Origin: Tellurirhabdus rosea
GTDB lineage: Bacteria; Bacteroidota; Bacteroidia; Cytophagales; Spirosomataceae
NCBI RefSeq assembly: GCF_026278345.1
Contig: NZ_CP111085.1
Location: 5,362,501-5,426,500, forward strand
Reading direction: 5' to 3'
DNA: 64,000 nucleotides
Part shown: positions 8,568 through 17,190 of the stretch, piece after piece
Position numbering within the stretch: position 1 is the stretch's first letter
How the letters are laid out: each line of letters begins with the position of its first letter
Notes under the pieces: generated by a model
Database searches by the model: none
The model's input: only the letters and a program-made list of their open reading frames with translations
Told to the model about the DNA's origin: nothing
Position numbers and translations under genes: made by a program

Positions 8568-11177
8568 TTACTGTCTTGGCCGGCCGCCGCCCTGCCCCTG
8601 CTGTTGCGGAGCTGCCTGCTGGCCACCGCCGGCATCGTTGCCGCCGTCACCGCCGCCGCCTTTGACGTCGTCGTTGCTGACCGATTTTTTCCGGCGGCGC
8701 GGCTGCTGGTCGAAGCTCATCTTGCCGATCCGGTAGTTAAACGTCATCCGCACGCCGCGGTTGTACATCTGGTTGAGGCTGTTCTGGGAAGAGCCGGCAA
8801 ACTCGCGGGTCGTCCGGACCTTCATCGAGTTGGTCAGGAAGTTTTCGGCGGCCAGACCGAGGCTGCCGCGCTTGTTGGGGAAATCTTTCCGGAAGCCGAG
8901 GCTGTACATGTAGAAGCTGCCCTGCGTACCCTGCAGATTGACCTGGTTGCCGCGCATGCCGCCAAAGCCCTGGATGCCCCAGCCTTTTTTGAGGGTCAGG
9001 TTGGTGAACATCCGGCCCTGAATCACCACGCCGTCGTTCTCGGCAAACAGGGCCGGGTTCGGGTTGTTGTTGGTGAGGTAGGTGTAGTACGCGTCGAAGC
9101 CGCCGCCGATCTGCCACTTGGAGAACAGCGTCACGTTACCGAAGAAGTTCATGCCGTACGCTTCCTGCTTACCGATGTTCTGGTAGGTGGTTTCGAAGAC
9201 GGTACGCTCCCCGCGGGTGTCGTTGACCAGACGGCTGGTGACCACGCTTTCGATCGAACCGTCCGTGTTCCGGGCAAAGGCGGTCATGTTCAGGTAAACG
9301 GCTTTGATGGGAACGCTCAGGCTCACTTCGTAGTTGTTGGACATCTCCGGCCGCAGGTAGGGGTTCCCGTACGAAATATTGTCCGGGTTGGAGAAGTTGA
9401 TGTTCGGGTTCAGGAACTGGATACCCGGGCGCTGCAACCGCCGGTTGTAGGCCGCGCGGATGGTTTTACCGCCCTTCAGGTTCTTTGACACGTTGACGCT
9501 CGGCACAAACGAGCCGTAATCGGGAATCTGGTCGTCGGTGATCGGCTGTTCCTGACGGAAGCGGGCGTCGATCATGGTGTACTCATACCGGCCTCCAACC
9601 TTGAAGGTATACTTGCTTTTGGTGGTATACGTGTAGGACAGGTACGAGGCGGCTACATTCTGGTCGTAGTCGAGCACGTTGTCGGGGGCCGGCGTGGTGA
9701 TCGTGCTGTTGTACTGAATGTTGCTGTACACCTGACGGAAGATACCTTTTCCGCCGAATTCGAGCATCTGGTTCCGTTTGACGGGTGTCTGGTAATCTAC
9801 CTGGATGGTCGATTCCTGGTTGTAACTGTTGTTGTCGTTGCCTTCCTCGCCGTAGCGCGACAGGAACGGGTCAAGCAGAACGGAGGTGAAATTGTTGGTC
9901 CGGTTGTTCCGGCTGAACTGCGTCAGCACGCTCAACTCCTGCTGGGGTTTGCTGAACGTCCGGGTGTAGTCGAGGTTGATATCGACCGTCTGCGAATTAT
10001 CCTTCGTCGCGACATCCCGCAGCGTGCTCTGGACCGTCGTTGCCGTCTGCCGGATCGTCGTCAGGTCCTGCGTGGAGTTCTGGTTGCGGAGCCCGAAGCG
10101 GACAGAAGCCGTCAGCGAGTTGTTTTTGTTGATGTCGTAATCCCACCCGAGCTGGTAATGGCCGAAGAGGTTCCGGTTGAGGGACTCGGAGGTCTGCACG
10201 GTGGAGAACTGCTGGCCGTTGATGGTCGAAATCTGGGTGTTGTTGAATTTACCCTTGATGTTGTAGCCGGCCCGGCCGAAGCCCCCGAGCGAGAAGCCCA
10301 TTTTGCCTGTCCGGTAATTGCCGTTAAGGCCGAGCATCGAGCCGCGGTTGCCAACGCCCGAATCGAGGTTCAGCGTCAGGCCCTGGAGGGTGTTTTTCTT
10401 CGTGATGATGTTGATGATGCCCGCCGAACCTTCTGCGTCGTATTTGGCCGAAGGCGAGGTGATCACCTCCACCGACTTGATCATGTCCGCCGGAATCTGC
10501 TTCAGGGCGTCGGCGACGGACGAGGCCACGATGGTCGAGGGTTTGTTGTTGATCAGCACCCGGACGTTCTGGCTGCCCCGGAGGCTGACGTTGCCGTCGA
10601 GATCCACTGAGAGCATCGGAACGCGGCGCATCACGTCGGTAGCGTCGCCGCCCTTCGTCGTTACGTCCCGTTCGGCATTGTAGACCAGGCGGTCCACTTT
10701 TTCTTCGATCATGGCTTTCTGGCCCGTCACTTCAACTTCCTGGAGGGTCCGCACGTCGGCGGCGAGCTTCAGCACGCCCACGTTCAGTTCCGTGCCTTTG
10801 GCGATGGTCAGGTTATCGACCTCCTTGTTCTGGTAGCCCAGGAAGGTAGCCTGAATCTTGTAGGCGCCGGGCGCAACGCGGGTGAGCGAAAACTGCCCGC
10901 GTTCGTCGGAGGTCGTTCCGTCGATGGGTTTGCCGGTGGCTTTGCTGATCAGCGCGACGGTCGCGTATTCGACGGGTTTACCGCTGGCTTCGTCGAGGAG
11001 AACACCGCTGATTTTGCCGTTGCCGCGCGGGGTGGCGTCGTTGGCCGTGCCGGGAATGGTGGCTGCGGGCCGGTTGCCGGGACCACCGCCGGGGCTGCCT
11101 CCCGTCATCGGGAACTGGCCAAAAGCCGGAGAGAGCAGCGCCGTAGTGAGTAGAAAGGGATAGAACAATTTATGCAT
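8568..11177 (-). CDS. TonB-dependent outer-membrane receptor with carboxypeptidase-like N-domain
   Basis: An 869-aa outer-membrane protein. After a signal peptide (MHKLFYPFLLTTALLSPAFGQ) and a Gly/Pro-rich linker comes a carboxypeptidase-regulatory-like beta-sandwich (about 55-140, ISGVLLDEASGKPVEYATVAL), then a plug domain (VDLDGNVSLRGSQNVRVLIN, SPSAKYDAEGSAGIINIITKK) and a beta-barrel. This is the OMP_b-brl_3 type common in Bacteroidota, not a SusC. The C-terminus ends in an unusual low-complexity tail rich in Gly, Gln and Pro. The ATG at 11177 gives the signal peptide; the frame also reaches a TTG at 11210. The nearby LytS/LytTR pair is divergent. Substrate cannot be told. Confidence 0.92.
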   Translation of the reverse strand: MHKLFYPFLLTTALLSPAFGQFPMTGGSPGGGPGNRPAATIPGTANDATPRGNGKISGVLLDEASGKPVEYATVALISKATGKPIDGTTSDERGQFSLTRVAPGAYKIQATFLGYQNKEVDNLTIAKGTELNVGVLKLAADVRTLQEVEVTGQKAMIEEKVDRLVYNAERDVTTKGGDATDVMRRVPMLSVDLDGNVSLRGSQNVRVLINNKPSTIVASSVADALKQIPADMIKSVEVITSPSAKYDAEGSAGIINIITKKNTLQGLTLNLDSGVGNRGSMLGLNGNYRTGKMGFSLGGFGRAGYNIKGKFNNTQISTINGQQFSTVQTSESLNRNLFGHYQLGWDYDINKNNSLTASVRFGLRNQNSTQDLTTIRQTATTVQSTLRDVATKDNSQTVDINLDYTRTFSKPQQELSVLTQFSRNNRTNNFTSVLLDPFLSRYGEEGNDNNSYNQESTIQVDYQTPVKRNQMLEFGGKGIFRQVYSNIQYNSTITTPAPDNVLDYDQNVAASYLSYTYTTKSKYTFKVGGRYEYTMIDARFRQEQPITDDQIPDYGSFVPSVNVSKNLKGGKTIRAAYNRRLQRPGIQFLNPNINFSNPDNISYGNPYLRPEMSNNYEVSLSVPIKAVYLNMTAFARNTDGSIESVVTSRLVNDTRGERTVFETTYQNIGKQEAYGMNFFGNVTLFSKWQIGGGFDAYYTYLTNNNPNPALFAENDGVVIQGRMFTNLTLKKGWGIQGFGGMRGNQVNLQGTQGSFYMYSLGFRKDFPNKRGSLGLAAENFLTNSMKVRTTREFAGSSQNSLNQMYNRGVRMTFNYRIGKMSFDQQPRRRKKSVSNDDVKGGGGDGGNDAGGGQQAAPQQQGQGGGRPRQ

Positions 11178-11552
11178 AGACAATTCTGTTTTGCAGTTTT
11201 TTCGATACAAAACAAAATAGCTTCGTACATATTAAAAAATACAATAGACCAAGCGCCCATGCATGCCGATTGACCCCCGCTTTTGTCCGACGAACTCCGC
11301 CAGCCCTCCCGGCGGAGGGCCGTCCGCTCGGCTCATCGGGTAAATCCGGGCACTCGTCGGTACAGTTGGGGGAGTAGTCTACCCGGAGCGCGTTTTTTGG
11401 GACGTTATTATACATTTGACAAGGCAATTTCCGGTTGTCGCTCGCAATTGGGAAAAGTAAATGTAGATTAGTATCTGACCGAACAGCCTGACTTCGGTGA
11501 AGTCAGGCTGTTTTTCCATGAACTTAATCCAACGGATTTAACTATTTGTTCT
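11178..11552. other. Intergenic region between divergent receptor and lytS-like genes
   Basis: This 375-bp gap holds an AT-rich stretch upstream of the receptor (11190-11255), a -7-like TACATTTG at 11411-11418 on the plus strand, and a strong plus-strand intrinsic terminator at 11482-11515. No protein frame here looks real. The terminator is not preceded by any plus-strand gene, so either a small RNA or a leader attenuator of the histidine kinase gene may lie at about 11425-11515. Confidence 0.6.
11482..11515 (+). terminator. Orphan intrinsic terminator upstream of the lytS-like gene
   Basis: A 14-bp perfect stem (AACAGCCTGACTTC / GAAGTCAGGCTGTT) with a GGT loop, followed by TTTTT. It points along the plus strand, 37 bp before the kinase start. 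The nearest coding sequence upstream runs the other way. Confidence 0.85.
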
Positions 11553-12635
11553 ATGGCCTCCCGGACAATCCGAAGCATGGTTCCGTTTCTGATACACGTG
11601 CTCGGCTGGACGTTGCTTGGCAGTACGCTGCTGGTGATTCAGCCGATTTTGTATAAAGACGTTACGGTGCCCACCGAATACTGGATTAAGCAGCTGCTCT
11701 TTTTCGGCCTGATGATCGGCATGTTTTACCTCAACGCCAACTATCTGGTTCCCCGGCTGCTGTTTGGCGACAAAGTCCGCGTGGCGCTTTACGTCGGGAT
11801 GGTAATCGCCGCGGCTGGTTTTGCCATGCTGGCGAGCCGCCAGTTCGACCAGTGGCTGAACCTGCCCGAACTCATTCACCGGGCTTTTCATCCCGAAGAC
11901 TGGCAGGCGCGGCCCCGCCGTCCGTCGGCGCCCTTTGATTCGTACGCCATTCTGATGACCCTGTTGATCATCGGCATCAGCACCAGCGTTACCTCGGTCC
12001 AGAAGTGGCAGCGGGATGCGCAGGTGCGGCTCGCGCTTGAACAGCAGAAAACCAGCACCGAACTGTCGTTTCTGAAAGCCCAGATCAACCCGCATTTCTT
12101 TTTCAATACGCTGAACAACATCTACGCCCTGACGCTGATCGACGTCGAAACGGCCCGGGAGGCGCTGCACAAGCTGTCGCGGATGATGCGGTATGTGCTC
12201 TACGAAACCCAAGCTCCCACGACCCTGCTCAGCAAGGAGCTTTCTTTTGTTCAGGATTATATTGAACTCATGCAGCTGCGGCTGACGGACAAGGTGACGG
12301 TGACGTTCCAGAAGCCCGAGCCGGTCCGGGATGTGGCCGTAGCGCCGATGATCCTGCTGCCTTTTGTCGAAAACGCGTTCAAACATGGCGTGAGCGCCCT
12401 GCACCCGAGCCAGATCTTTGTCGGCGTCCGGCAGCACAACGGACACCTTTCGCTGGAGGTACGCAACACGATCCTGCCGGACAAAAGCCAGTCGCTGGAA
12501 ACCGGCAACGGCATCGGCCTGACCAACACCCGGCGTCGGCTGGATTTGTTGTATCCCGAAAGGTACAACCTGCTGGTGAGCGAAAATACTTCCAGCAACG
12601 AATACCGCGTTCAGCTTGAGCTTACCATATCATGA
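11553..12635 (+). CDS. LytS-type sensor histidine kinase
   Basis: A 360-aa membrane sensor kinase of the His_kinase (PF06580) family. Four hydrophobic segments lie in the first 145 residues, followed by a coiled linker and the phospho-acceptor box KAQINPHFFFNTLNNI with His181. The ATP-binding half shows LLPFVENAFKHG (N box) and GNGIGLTNTRRRLDLLY (G box). It overlaps the next gene by 4 nt (ATGA), so the two are translated together and form a cognate pair. The signal sensed is unknown; the divergent TonB receptor is a possible target. A terminator just upstream may regulate it. Confidence 0.94.
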   Translation: MASRTIRSMVPFLIHVLGWTLLGSTLLVIQPILYKDVTVPTEYWIKQLLFFGLMIGMFYLNANYLVPRLLFGDKVRVALYVGMVIAAAGFAMLASRQFDQWLNLPELIHRAFHPEDWQARPRRPSAPFDSYAILMTLLIIGISTSVTSVQKWQRDAQVRLALEQQKTSTELSFLKAQINPHFFFNTLNNIYALTLIDVETAREALHKLSRMMRYVLYETQAPTTLLSKELSFVQDYIELMQLRLTDKVTVTFQKPEPVRDVAVAPMILLPFVENAFKHGVSALHPSQIFVGVRQHNGHLSLEVRNTILPDKSQSLETGNGIGLTNTRRRLDLLYPERYNLLVSENTSSNEYRVQLELTIS

Positions 12636-13366
12636 CGTTGACCTGCATGGCCGTCGATGACGAACCGCTGGCCCTCGGGCTGGTGTGCGCGTTCATCGAA
12701 AAAACCCCTTTTCTGACCCTGACCGGCCGCTACTCCAACGCGGTGGAAGCCCTTCAGGCGCTTGAACAGCAAGAGGTCGATGTGCTTTTTCTGGACATTC
12801 AGATGCCGGACCTGACCGGGATTGAACTGGCCAGACTGCTGGAGCGGGCCGGGGGGCGGCATACCCGGATCATCTTTACGACAGCGTTCAACCAGTTTGC
12901 CGTGGAAGGCTTCCGCGTCGATGCCCTCGATTACCTGCTGAAGCCTTTCAACTACGAAGAATTTCTCCGGGCCGCGACCAAAGCCCGTTCCTATTTCGAA
13001 CTCCTCCAGCGCGCCGCCAGCGAACCGCCCCGGCTCCCCGACCACCAGGAGTACCTGTTTCTGAAGGTGGAATACCAGCTTGTCCGCATTGCCTACAGCG
13101 ATATTCTGTTCATCGAAGGGCTGAAAGACTATGTGAAGGTGCATCTTCAGTCGGCCAGCCGCCCGGTTCTGTCGCTGACGAGCCTGAAGGCGCTGGAAGA
13201 GAAGCTGCCTTCCAGCCGCTTCATGCGCGTTCACCGTTCGTTCATCGTCGCCCTGGACAAGATCGAAACGGTTTCGCGAAACACCATCCAGATTGGTCCG
13301 GCCAGCATTCCCATCAGCGAGCAGTACAAGGATGCCTTTAACCAGTTTCTGAGCCGCTGGCTTTAA
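12632..13366 (+). CDS. LytTR-family response regulator
   Basis: A 244-aa response regulator with an N-terminal receiver (acidic pair D9/D10, phospho-acceptor D55 in VLFLDIQMPDLTG, Lys in YLLKPF) and a C-terminal LytTR DNA-binding domain (from about 140; FLKVEYQLVRIAYSDILFIEG and RVHRSFIVALDKI are characteristic). It is the partner of the overlapping sensor kinase. LytTR proteins bind direct repeats upstream of their targets; none was located with confidence. The gene ends tail-to-tail with the next one, overlapping by 4 nt. Confidence 0.94.
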   Translation: MTLTCMAVDDEPLALGLVCAFIEKTPFLTLTGRYSNAVEALQALEQQEVDVLFLDIQMPDLTGIELARLLERAGGRHTRIIFTTAFNQFAVEGFRVDALDYLLKPFNYEEFLRAATKARSYFELLQRAASEPPRLPDHQEYLFLKVEYQLVRIAYSDILFIEGLKDYVKVHLQSASRPVLSLTSLKALEEKLPSSRFMRVHRSFIVALDKIETVSRNTIQIGPASIPISEQYKDAFNQFLSRWL

Positions 13367-14058
13367 ACGGTGCGAAGCATCCCGCGGACGATCAGATACT
13401 GGGCCTTTGCGTAGGTGCTCATAATCAGGAAATCGGAGAAGGGGAGAGGCCACAGAAAGCGGTCGACGGCAATCAGCGAATCCGAGAGAATGAACAGAAG
13501 GGCACCCGGCAGCACCCAGCGGGAGCCCGCCTGTTTGGCCTGCCGCTGCCAGAGCGAGGCCGACCAGCCCATCAGACTCAGGCACAGCCCGTACCCGACC
13601 ACCGGCAGCCATAGGCCCCGGTTTGCGGGAACCTCGTGCAGCGGGCGGTAGAGAAGCGCCAGAAAAAGCCCCAGATAGACGGCAAAAGGCAGCGCCTGCA
13701 TCCAGAGGCGCCCCGGTTCGAGCGGAGCGCTTCGCTTGCGGGAGTTCCGGAAGGCCAGGATGTAACAAAGCTGCATCACCAGAAACGCCGCCAGCCCCGG
13801 CATAAAGAGGTCGATCTCCCGAATCATCAGCAGCGTATCCCCCGCCAGGGCAAAGCCCAGCCCGACCATTAGCCAGATAATGGATACCGAAAAGCCAAGC
13901 AGCGGACGACGCTTGAGGGCAAAGAGGAGAAGCAGAACGGCAAGCAGAGGTTTGGTACCGTAGATCAGCCAGCGTTCGTTGAGGGTTTCGCCGGTAATTT
14001 CAAACAGCGTAATGAGGAAGTAAAGCCACCCGAATGCGGTGGTGGAACGAATTTTCAT
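13363..14058 (-). CDS. YhhN/TMEM86-family membrane protein, putative lysoplasmalogenase
   Basis: A 231-aa integral membrane protein with about eight hydrophobic segments. It shows the family landmarks: KPLL near the second segment, FALAGDTLLM, an FMPGLAAFLVMQLCYI segment and the C-terminal GALLFILSDSLIAVDRF. Mammalian TMEM86 members hydrolyse the vinyl-ether bond of lysoplasmalogens; bacterial roles are less clear. I start at the ATG at 14058; the frame extends to a TTG at 14091. It converges with the LytTR gene with a 4-nt stop overlap. Confidence 0.86.
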   Translation of the reverse strand: MKIRSTTAFGWLYFLITLFEITGETLNERWLIYGTKPLLAVLLLLFALKRRPLLGFSVSIIWLMVGLGFALAGDTLLMIREIDLFMPGLAAFLVMQLCYILAFRNSRKRSAPLEPGRLWMQALPFAVYLGLFLALLYRPLHEVPANRGLWLPVVGYGLCLSLMGWSASLWQRQAKQAGSRWVLPGALLFILSDSLIAVDRFLWPLPFSDFLIMSTYAKAQYLIVRGMLRTV

Positions 14059-14101
14059 ACACTTGCGGCAGGTCCAGAATGGTAACCGCAAGATACATAA
14101 T

Positions 14102-14539
14102 TTACGGAAGCGAAGGACTAATCACGTTGGCCGGAACCCGCGCCAGGTCAAGCCAGAACAGACGAACCTGGTGAATCAGCTGCGAAAGGCCGCTGAAGCT
14201 GGAAGGTTTGGTCAAAAAGGAATTGGCCCCCAGTTCGTACGCCAGCATGATGTGCTCGGGAGCCGAGGAGGTCGTAAAAATAATGACCGGAATGGAACGG
14301 TAGGCCGGATTGGCGCGGATGTGGCGGAGGGCCGCAAAGCCATCCATCCGGGGCATGTTCAGATCCAGCAGAATCAGGGCCGGACGGCGGTCGGACTGGT
14401 CCAGACGCTCAAGAAGATCGGCTCCATCGACGGCAAAAACCACTTCGCAGTCCTGCCAGTTCGTGTCAAATACTGATTTTACGAGAAACCGATCGTCCTC
14501 GTCATCATCAGCCATGAAGATTCGATATGTTTTCGGCAT
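14102..14539 (-). CDS. Single-domain response regulator (receiver only)
   Basis: A 145-aa stand-alone receiver of the Rcp1-like type. The acidic pocket (MADDDEDDRF), phospho-acceptor D59 (LILLDLNMPRMDG), the switch Thr (FTTSSAPEH) and the Lys of FLTKPSS are all present, so it should be phosphorylated. There is no output domain, so it must act by protein contact or as a phosphate relay. Start chosen at the ATG at 14539; an in-frame GTG lies at 14560. No kinase gene is adjacent. It is the first of several receivers around the polysaccharide locus. Confidence 0.92.
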   Translation of the reverse strand: MPKTYRIFMADDDEDDRFLVKSVFDTNWQDCEVVFAVDGADLLERLDQSDRRPALILLDLNMPRMDGFAALRHIRANPAYRSIPVIIFTTSSAPEHIMLAYELGANSFLTKPSSFSGLSQLIHQVRLFWLDLARVPANVISPSLP

Positions 14540-14759
14540 ACTGCTTGGTGTGGTAACCACGTTTAGTGGCGATTGAGTTAGCTAACCAAAGGTAGCGAAA
14601 TTGTTTAATAAATAATAGCGTTTCATTGAACAATTATTAAACAAAAAAAGCCGGAAACGGCAAATTCCGGGAGCAGGGGAGGTTTTGTTAAGCTTTTGTT
14701 AATATGGGCTTAATGTCATTTTAATGGCTCCGGGCCATATTGCGGCATTAATCAGATTC

Positions 14760-14879
14760 ATGAAAAAGTCATTTTTTGATCAGCAGTCAGGCAGGCGGTG
14801 GCGGGTATTCTGGCGGAGTCTGCTGCTGTCTCTGGTTCTTCTGCTTACGGCCGTTCTGTTATATTTTCTGGTCGCCTGA
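14760..14879 (+). CDS. Small single-pass membrane protein, 39 aa
   Basis: A 39-codon frame starts MKKSFFDQQSGRRWRVFW and continues as one strongly hydrophobic helix (about residues 19-39) to the stop, giving an N-in small membrane protein with a basic cytoplasmic side. A good GC-rich hairpin with a T-rich tail follows 9 nt after the stop, which supports a genuine short transcript. No homologue is recognised. It sits between the single-domain receiver and a lipoprotein gene. It could be chance, but the positive-inside pattern and its own terminator favour a real gene. Confidence 0.55.
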   Translation: MKKSFFDQQSGRRWRVFWRSLLLSLVLLLTAVLLYFLVA

Positions 14880-14887
14880 CGCCCCGT

Positions 14888-14925
14888 CCGGGCAGGCCGT
14901 CGCCTGCCCGGAAATTCTTCTGTTT
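14888..14925 (+). terminator. Intrinsic terminator after the small membrane protein
   Basis: 10-bp arms (CCGGGCAGGC / GCCTGCCCGG) around a 4-nt loop are followed by a T-rich stretch (AAATTCTTCTGTTTTC). It points along the plus strand. Confidence 0.65.
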
Positions 14926-14954
14926 TCTGGCAGCAATTTTGTTAAATAACAGAC

Positions 14955-15410
14955 ATGAAAACTACTCAGGTTTGCCAGATTCTTCTGTTTCTTCTCGCCG
15001 GAATCGGGCTCTTTAACGGCTGTATTCCTAAAATTGATCCCGCCGCCCGGTTCGCGGGTGTCTTTGATTGCCAGACGACCCTTGTCGAGTCGAACATCAT
15101 TGCCCAGAGTGCTTCCTCCCGGTCGAGCTACATCGGAAAAATCGTTCTTGTCCGCGTGGCCAGCGACAAACTGGAAGTGAGCGTCGAAGGACGGCCGGAC
15201 CTGACGGTGGTGGCCGAGCTGTCGGGCTCGTCCCTGCTGATCCGGAAACAGATCATTCAGATTAAATCGGTCAACGGGTACATCGGTCCGGCCGCCGCGC
15301 TGGGCGAGGGCTCGGTGGATGCAAACACGGTGAGTGTTAACTACCTGGCCTCGGCCGGCTCCAACAGTTACTCCATCACGGTTCAGGGCCGCGGACTGCG
15401 CCGGAAGTAG
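14955..15410 (+). CDS. Putative lipoprotein of unknown function
   Basis: A 151-aa protein with a lipoprotein signal peptide (ILLFLLAGIGLFNGC, lipidated Cys23). The mature part is rich in short beta-type stretches and small residues, with no recognised domain. Such sizes and patterns are common among lipocalin-like lipoproteins of Bacteroidota, but that is only an impression. It stands alone, 175 bp before the receiver gene at 15586. An A-run/T-run pair just after the stop (15421-15438) may be a weak terminator. Confidence 0.75.
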   Translation: MKTTQVCQILLFLLAGIGLFNGCIPKIDPAARFAGVFDCQTTLVESNIIAQSASSRSSYIGKIVLVRVASDKLEVSVEGRPDLTVVAELSGSSLLIRKQIIQIKSVNGYIGPAAALGEGSVDANTVSVNYLASAGSNSYSITVQGRGLRRK

Positions 15411-15585
15411 ATTCCGCGTAAAAAAAGATTCGCTTTTTTGATCTGGCTTAGTTTTTGTTTGTCTGGTAATTGTGGCGATAATTGACGTATTAATGTGTTT
15501 TTAAGCATATTTCGGCAGAAAGCGCTTCCAATAAATGGAAAGATTCTTCCCGATTCGGGAAACCACCGACTTGTAAAACTTAACG

Positions 15586-15981
15586 ATGAAAGACCAGTAC
15601 CACATTCTGCTTGTAGACGACGACACCTTTATCCGGAAGGTACTGCGTCAGACGCTGAAGGAGGATTTTATCATCACCACGCAGGCAAACGGAATGGAAG
15701 CCATGGCCTGGCTGGAACAGGGGAACGAACCAAACCTGATCATCACCGATCTGCAGATGCCGCATCTGGACGGGCAGGAACTGATTCGGCTGCTCCGGAG
15801 CAGCAGCCTCCTGCGGCAGATTCCCATCATGGTTCTCTCGGTGCATGACGACAGCCAGACCCGCATCCGGTGTCTGGAACTGGGCGCCGACGACTTCATT
15901 ACCAAACCGTTTAATCCGCTCGAAGTCCGGGCCAAGATCAATGCCATCCTGCGGCGGGTCAATTCGCATTATTCATTCTAA
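15586..15981 (+). CDS. Single-domain response regulator leading the polysaccharide operon
   Basis: A 131-aa receiver of PhoB/PleD type: acidic pair D11/D12, phospho-acceptor D55 (LIITDLQMPHLDG), switch Ser (VLSVHD) and Lys in FITKPFNPLEV. All key residues are present, so it should be phosphorylatable. It has no output domain. It lies 30 bp upstream of a sugar transferase that itself begins with a receiver-like domain and is probably co-transcribed with it. This invites the idea that it controls the first step of polysaccharide synthesis by protein contact; that is inference. Confidence 0.93.
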   Translation: MKDQYHILLVDDDTFIRKVLRQTLKEDFIITTQANGMEAMAWLEQGNEPNLIITDLQMPHLDGQELIRLLRSSSLLRQIPIMVLSVHDDSQTRIRCLELGADDFITKPFNPLEVRAKINAILRRVNSHYSF

Positions 15982-16011
15982 TCCGGAAGCGCCCTAACTA
16001 GCCATTAACGC

Positions 16012-17190
16012 ATGACTCCTACCATTCAGACGGAAAAAGCGGCCTTCCGGGTCATTTATCTAGAGCGTGACATTGCGGCTTCCCTGATGTTTATCCGGGC
16101 GTTCGGGCCGCATGTATCCATTGTTTCGCTCGATGACCCGCAGGAAGCGCTGGAACTGTTGCAGGAAGGGGAGCCGGCGGATCTGGTCCTGATCAACGAA
16201 AATCTGGGCGGACTGGCCTTTGCCGAAATTCTGCAGGGCCATCTGTTCCTGAAAAATATTCCGGTCGTCCTGCTGAGCAGCGGACCCGTGACCGAACAGC
16301 TGAAACGCCAGGCTACCCGGCGCTCGATTCAGGATGTTCTGCCGGCCTACGGGGCCGAAGACGCCATCGCGATCCGGATCGATTACCTGCGCCGCCGGAA
16401 AGAGTACCAGCGCGAACAGAGACGGGCCGCCTGGCATCCGGTTGTCCGCATGCCGGTAGGAAAGCGACTGCTCGACATCCTCGTCTCGCTGACGGCCCTG
16501 CTGCTGCTTTCGCCCCTGCTGCTGGTCGTCTCCATCCTGATCAAGCTCGACTCGCGGGGTCCGGTGTTCTACAGCTCCCGGCGGGTGGGGATGAACTACC
16601 GGGTGTTTCCGATGCACAAGTTCCGGACGATGCGGACGGACGCCGATCAGATGCTGGCGCAGATGGCCGATCTGAACGTGTACGCCCGCACGCCGGAGAC
16701 CGATACCGAACAGCTTTGCGAAGAGTGCCGCCGGAGCGGACAAGCATCCTGCGGACGACAGCTGTACCTGGACGGAAAAATGATTTGCGAAGACGTGTAC
16801 GCGCTGCAGAAGAAATACAAGGCGACGTTCACCAAATTCAATAAAGACCCCCGTGTGACGCGGCTGGGCCAGTTTCTGCGCAACACCAGTATCGACGAGC
16901 TACCGCAGTTGTTCAACATCCTGAGCGGGGATATGTCGCTGGTGGGCAACCGCCCGCTGCCGCCCTACGAAGCCGAAAAGCTCACGACCACGGCCTACGC
17001 GCGCCGGTTTGCCGCGCCGGCGGGCCTGACGGGCCTCTGGCAGGTGACGAAGCGGGGACGCGGAAAACGCCTGTCCGACGAAGAACGGATTCAACTGGAT
17101 GTGCTGTACGCCAAAACGTTTTCGTTCCGGCTCGACGTACTGATCTTCATCCGAACTCTGAAAGCGCTATGGCAGAAGGAAGATATGTAG
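16012..17190 (+). CDS. Receiver-like domain fused to polyprenyl-phosphate sugar transferase
   Basis: A 392-aa initiating phospho-sugar transferase (WbaP/WcaJ C-terminal type) that should move a sugar-1-phosphate onto undecaprenyl phosphate. Residues 150-390 hold the catalytic part: a hydrophobic segment (153-178), KFRTM (203-207), DPRVTRLG (279-286), IDELPQL and [20 protein letters not shown]. Instead of the usual membrane domain, residues 10-130 look like a response-regulator receiver without the phospho-acceptor: Asn62 stands where Asp is expected ([10 protein letters not shown]) and the Lys is missing. An insert of about 60 residues between KFRTM and DPRVT carries Cys236, 239, 247 and 259, suggesting a metal site. 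It overlaps the next gene by 22 nt. Confidence 0.92.
   Translation: MTPTIQTEKAAFRVIYLERDIAASLMFIRAFGPHVSIVSLDDPQEALELLQEGEPADLVLINENLGGLAFAEILQGHLFLKNIPVVLLSSGPVTEQLKRQATRRSIQDVLPAYGAEDAIAIRIDYLRRRKEYQREQRRAAWHPVVRMPVGKRLLDILVSLTALLLLSPLLLVVSILIKLDSRGPVFYSSRRVGMNYRVFPMHKFRTMRTDADQMLAQMADLNVYARTPETDTEQLCEECRRSGQASCGRQLYLDGKMICEDVYALQKKYKATFTKFNKDPRVTRLGQFLRNTSIDELPQLFNILSGDMSLVGNRPLPPYEAEKLTTTAYARRFAAPAGLTGLWQVTKRGRGKRLSDEERIQLDVLYAKTFSFRLDVLIFIRTLKALWQKEDM

Noticed and set aside
8568-11177. The large TonB receptor as a SusC-type polysaccharide transporter
   Set aside because: No SusD partner is adjacent and the barrel and plug are of the other, OMP_b-brl_3-like type.
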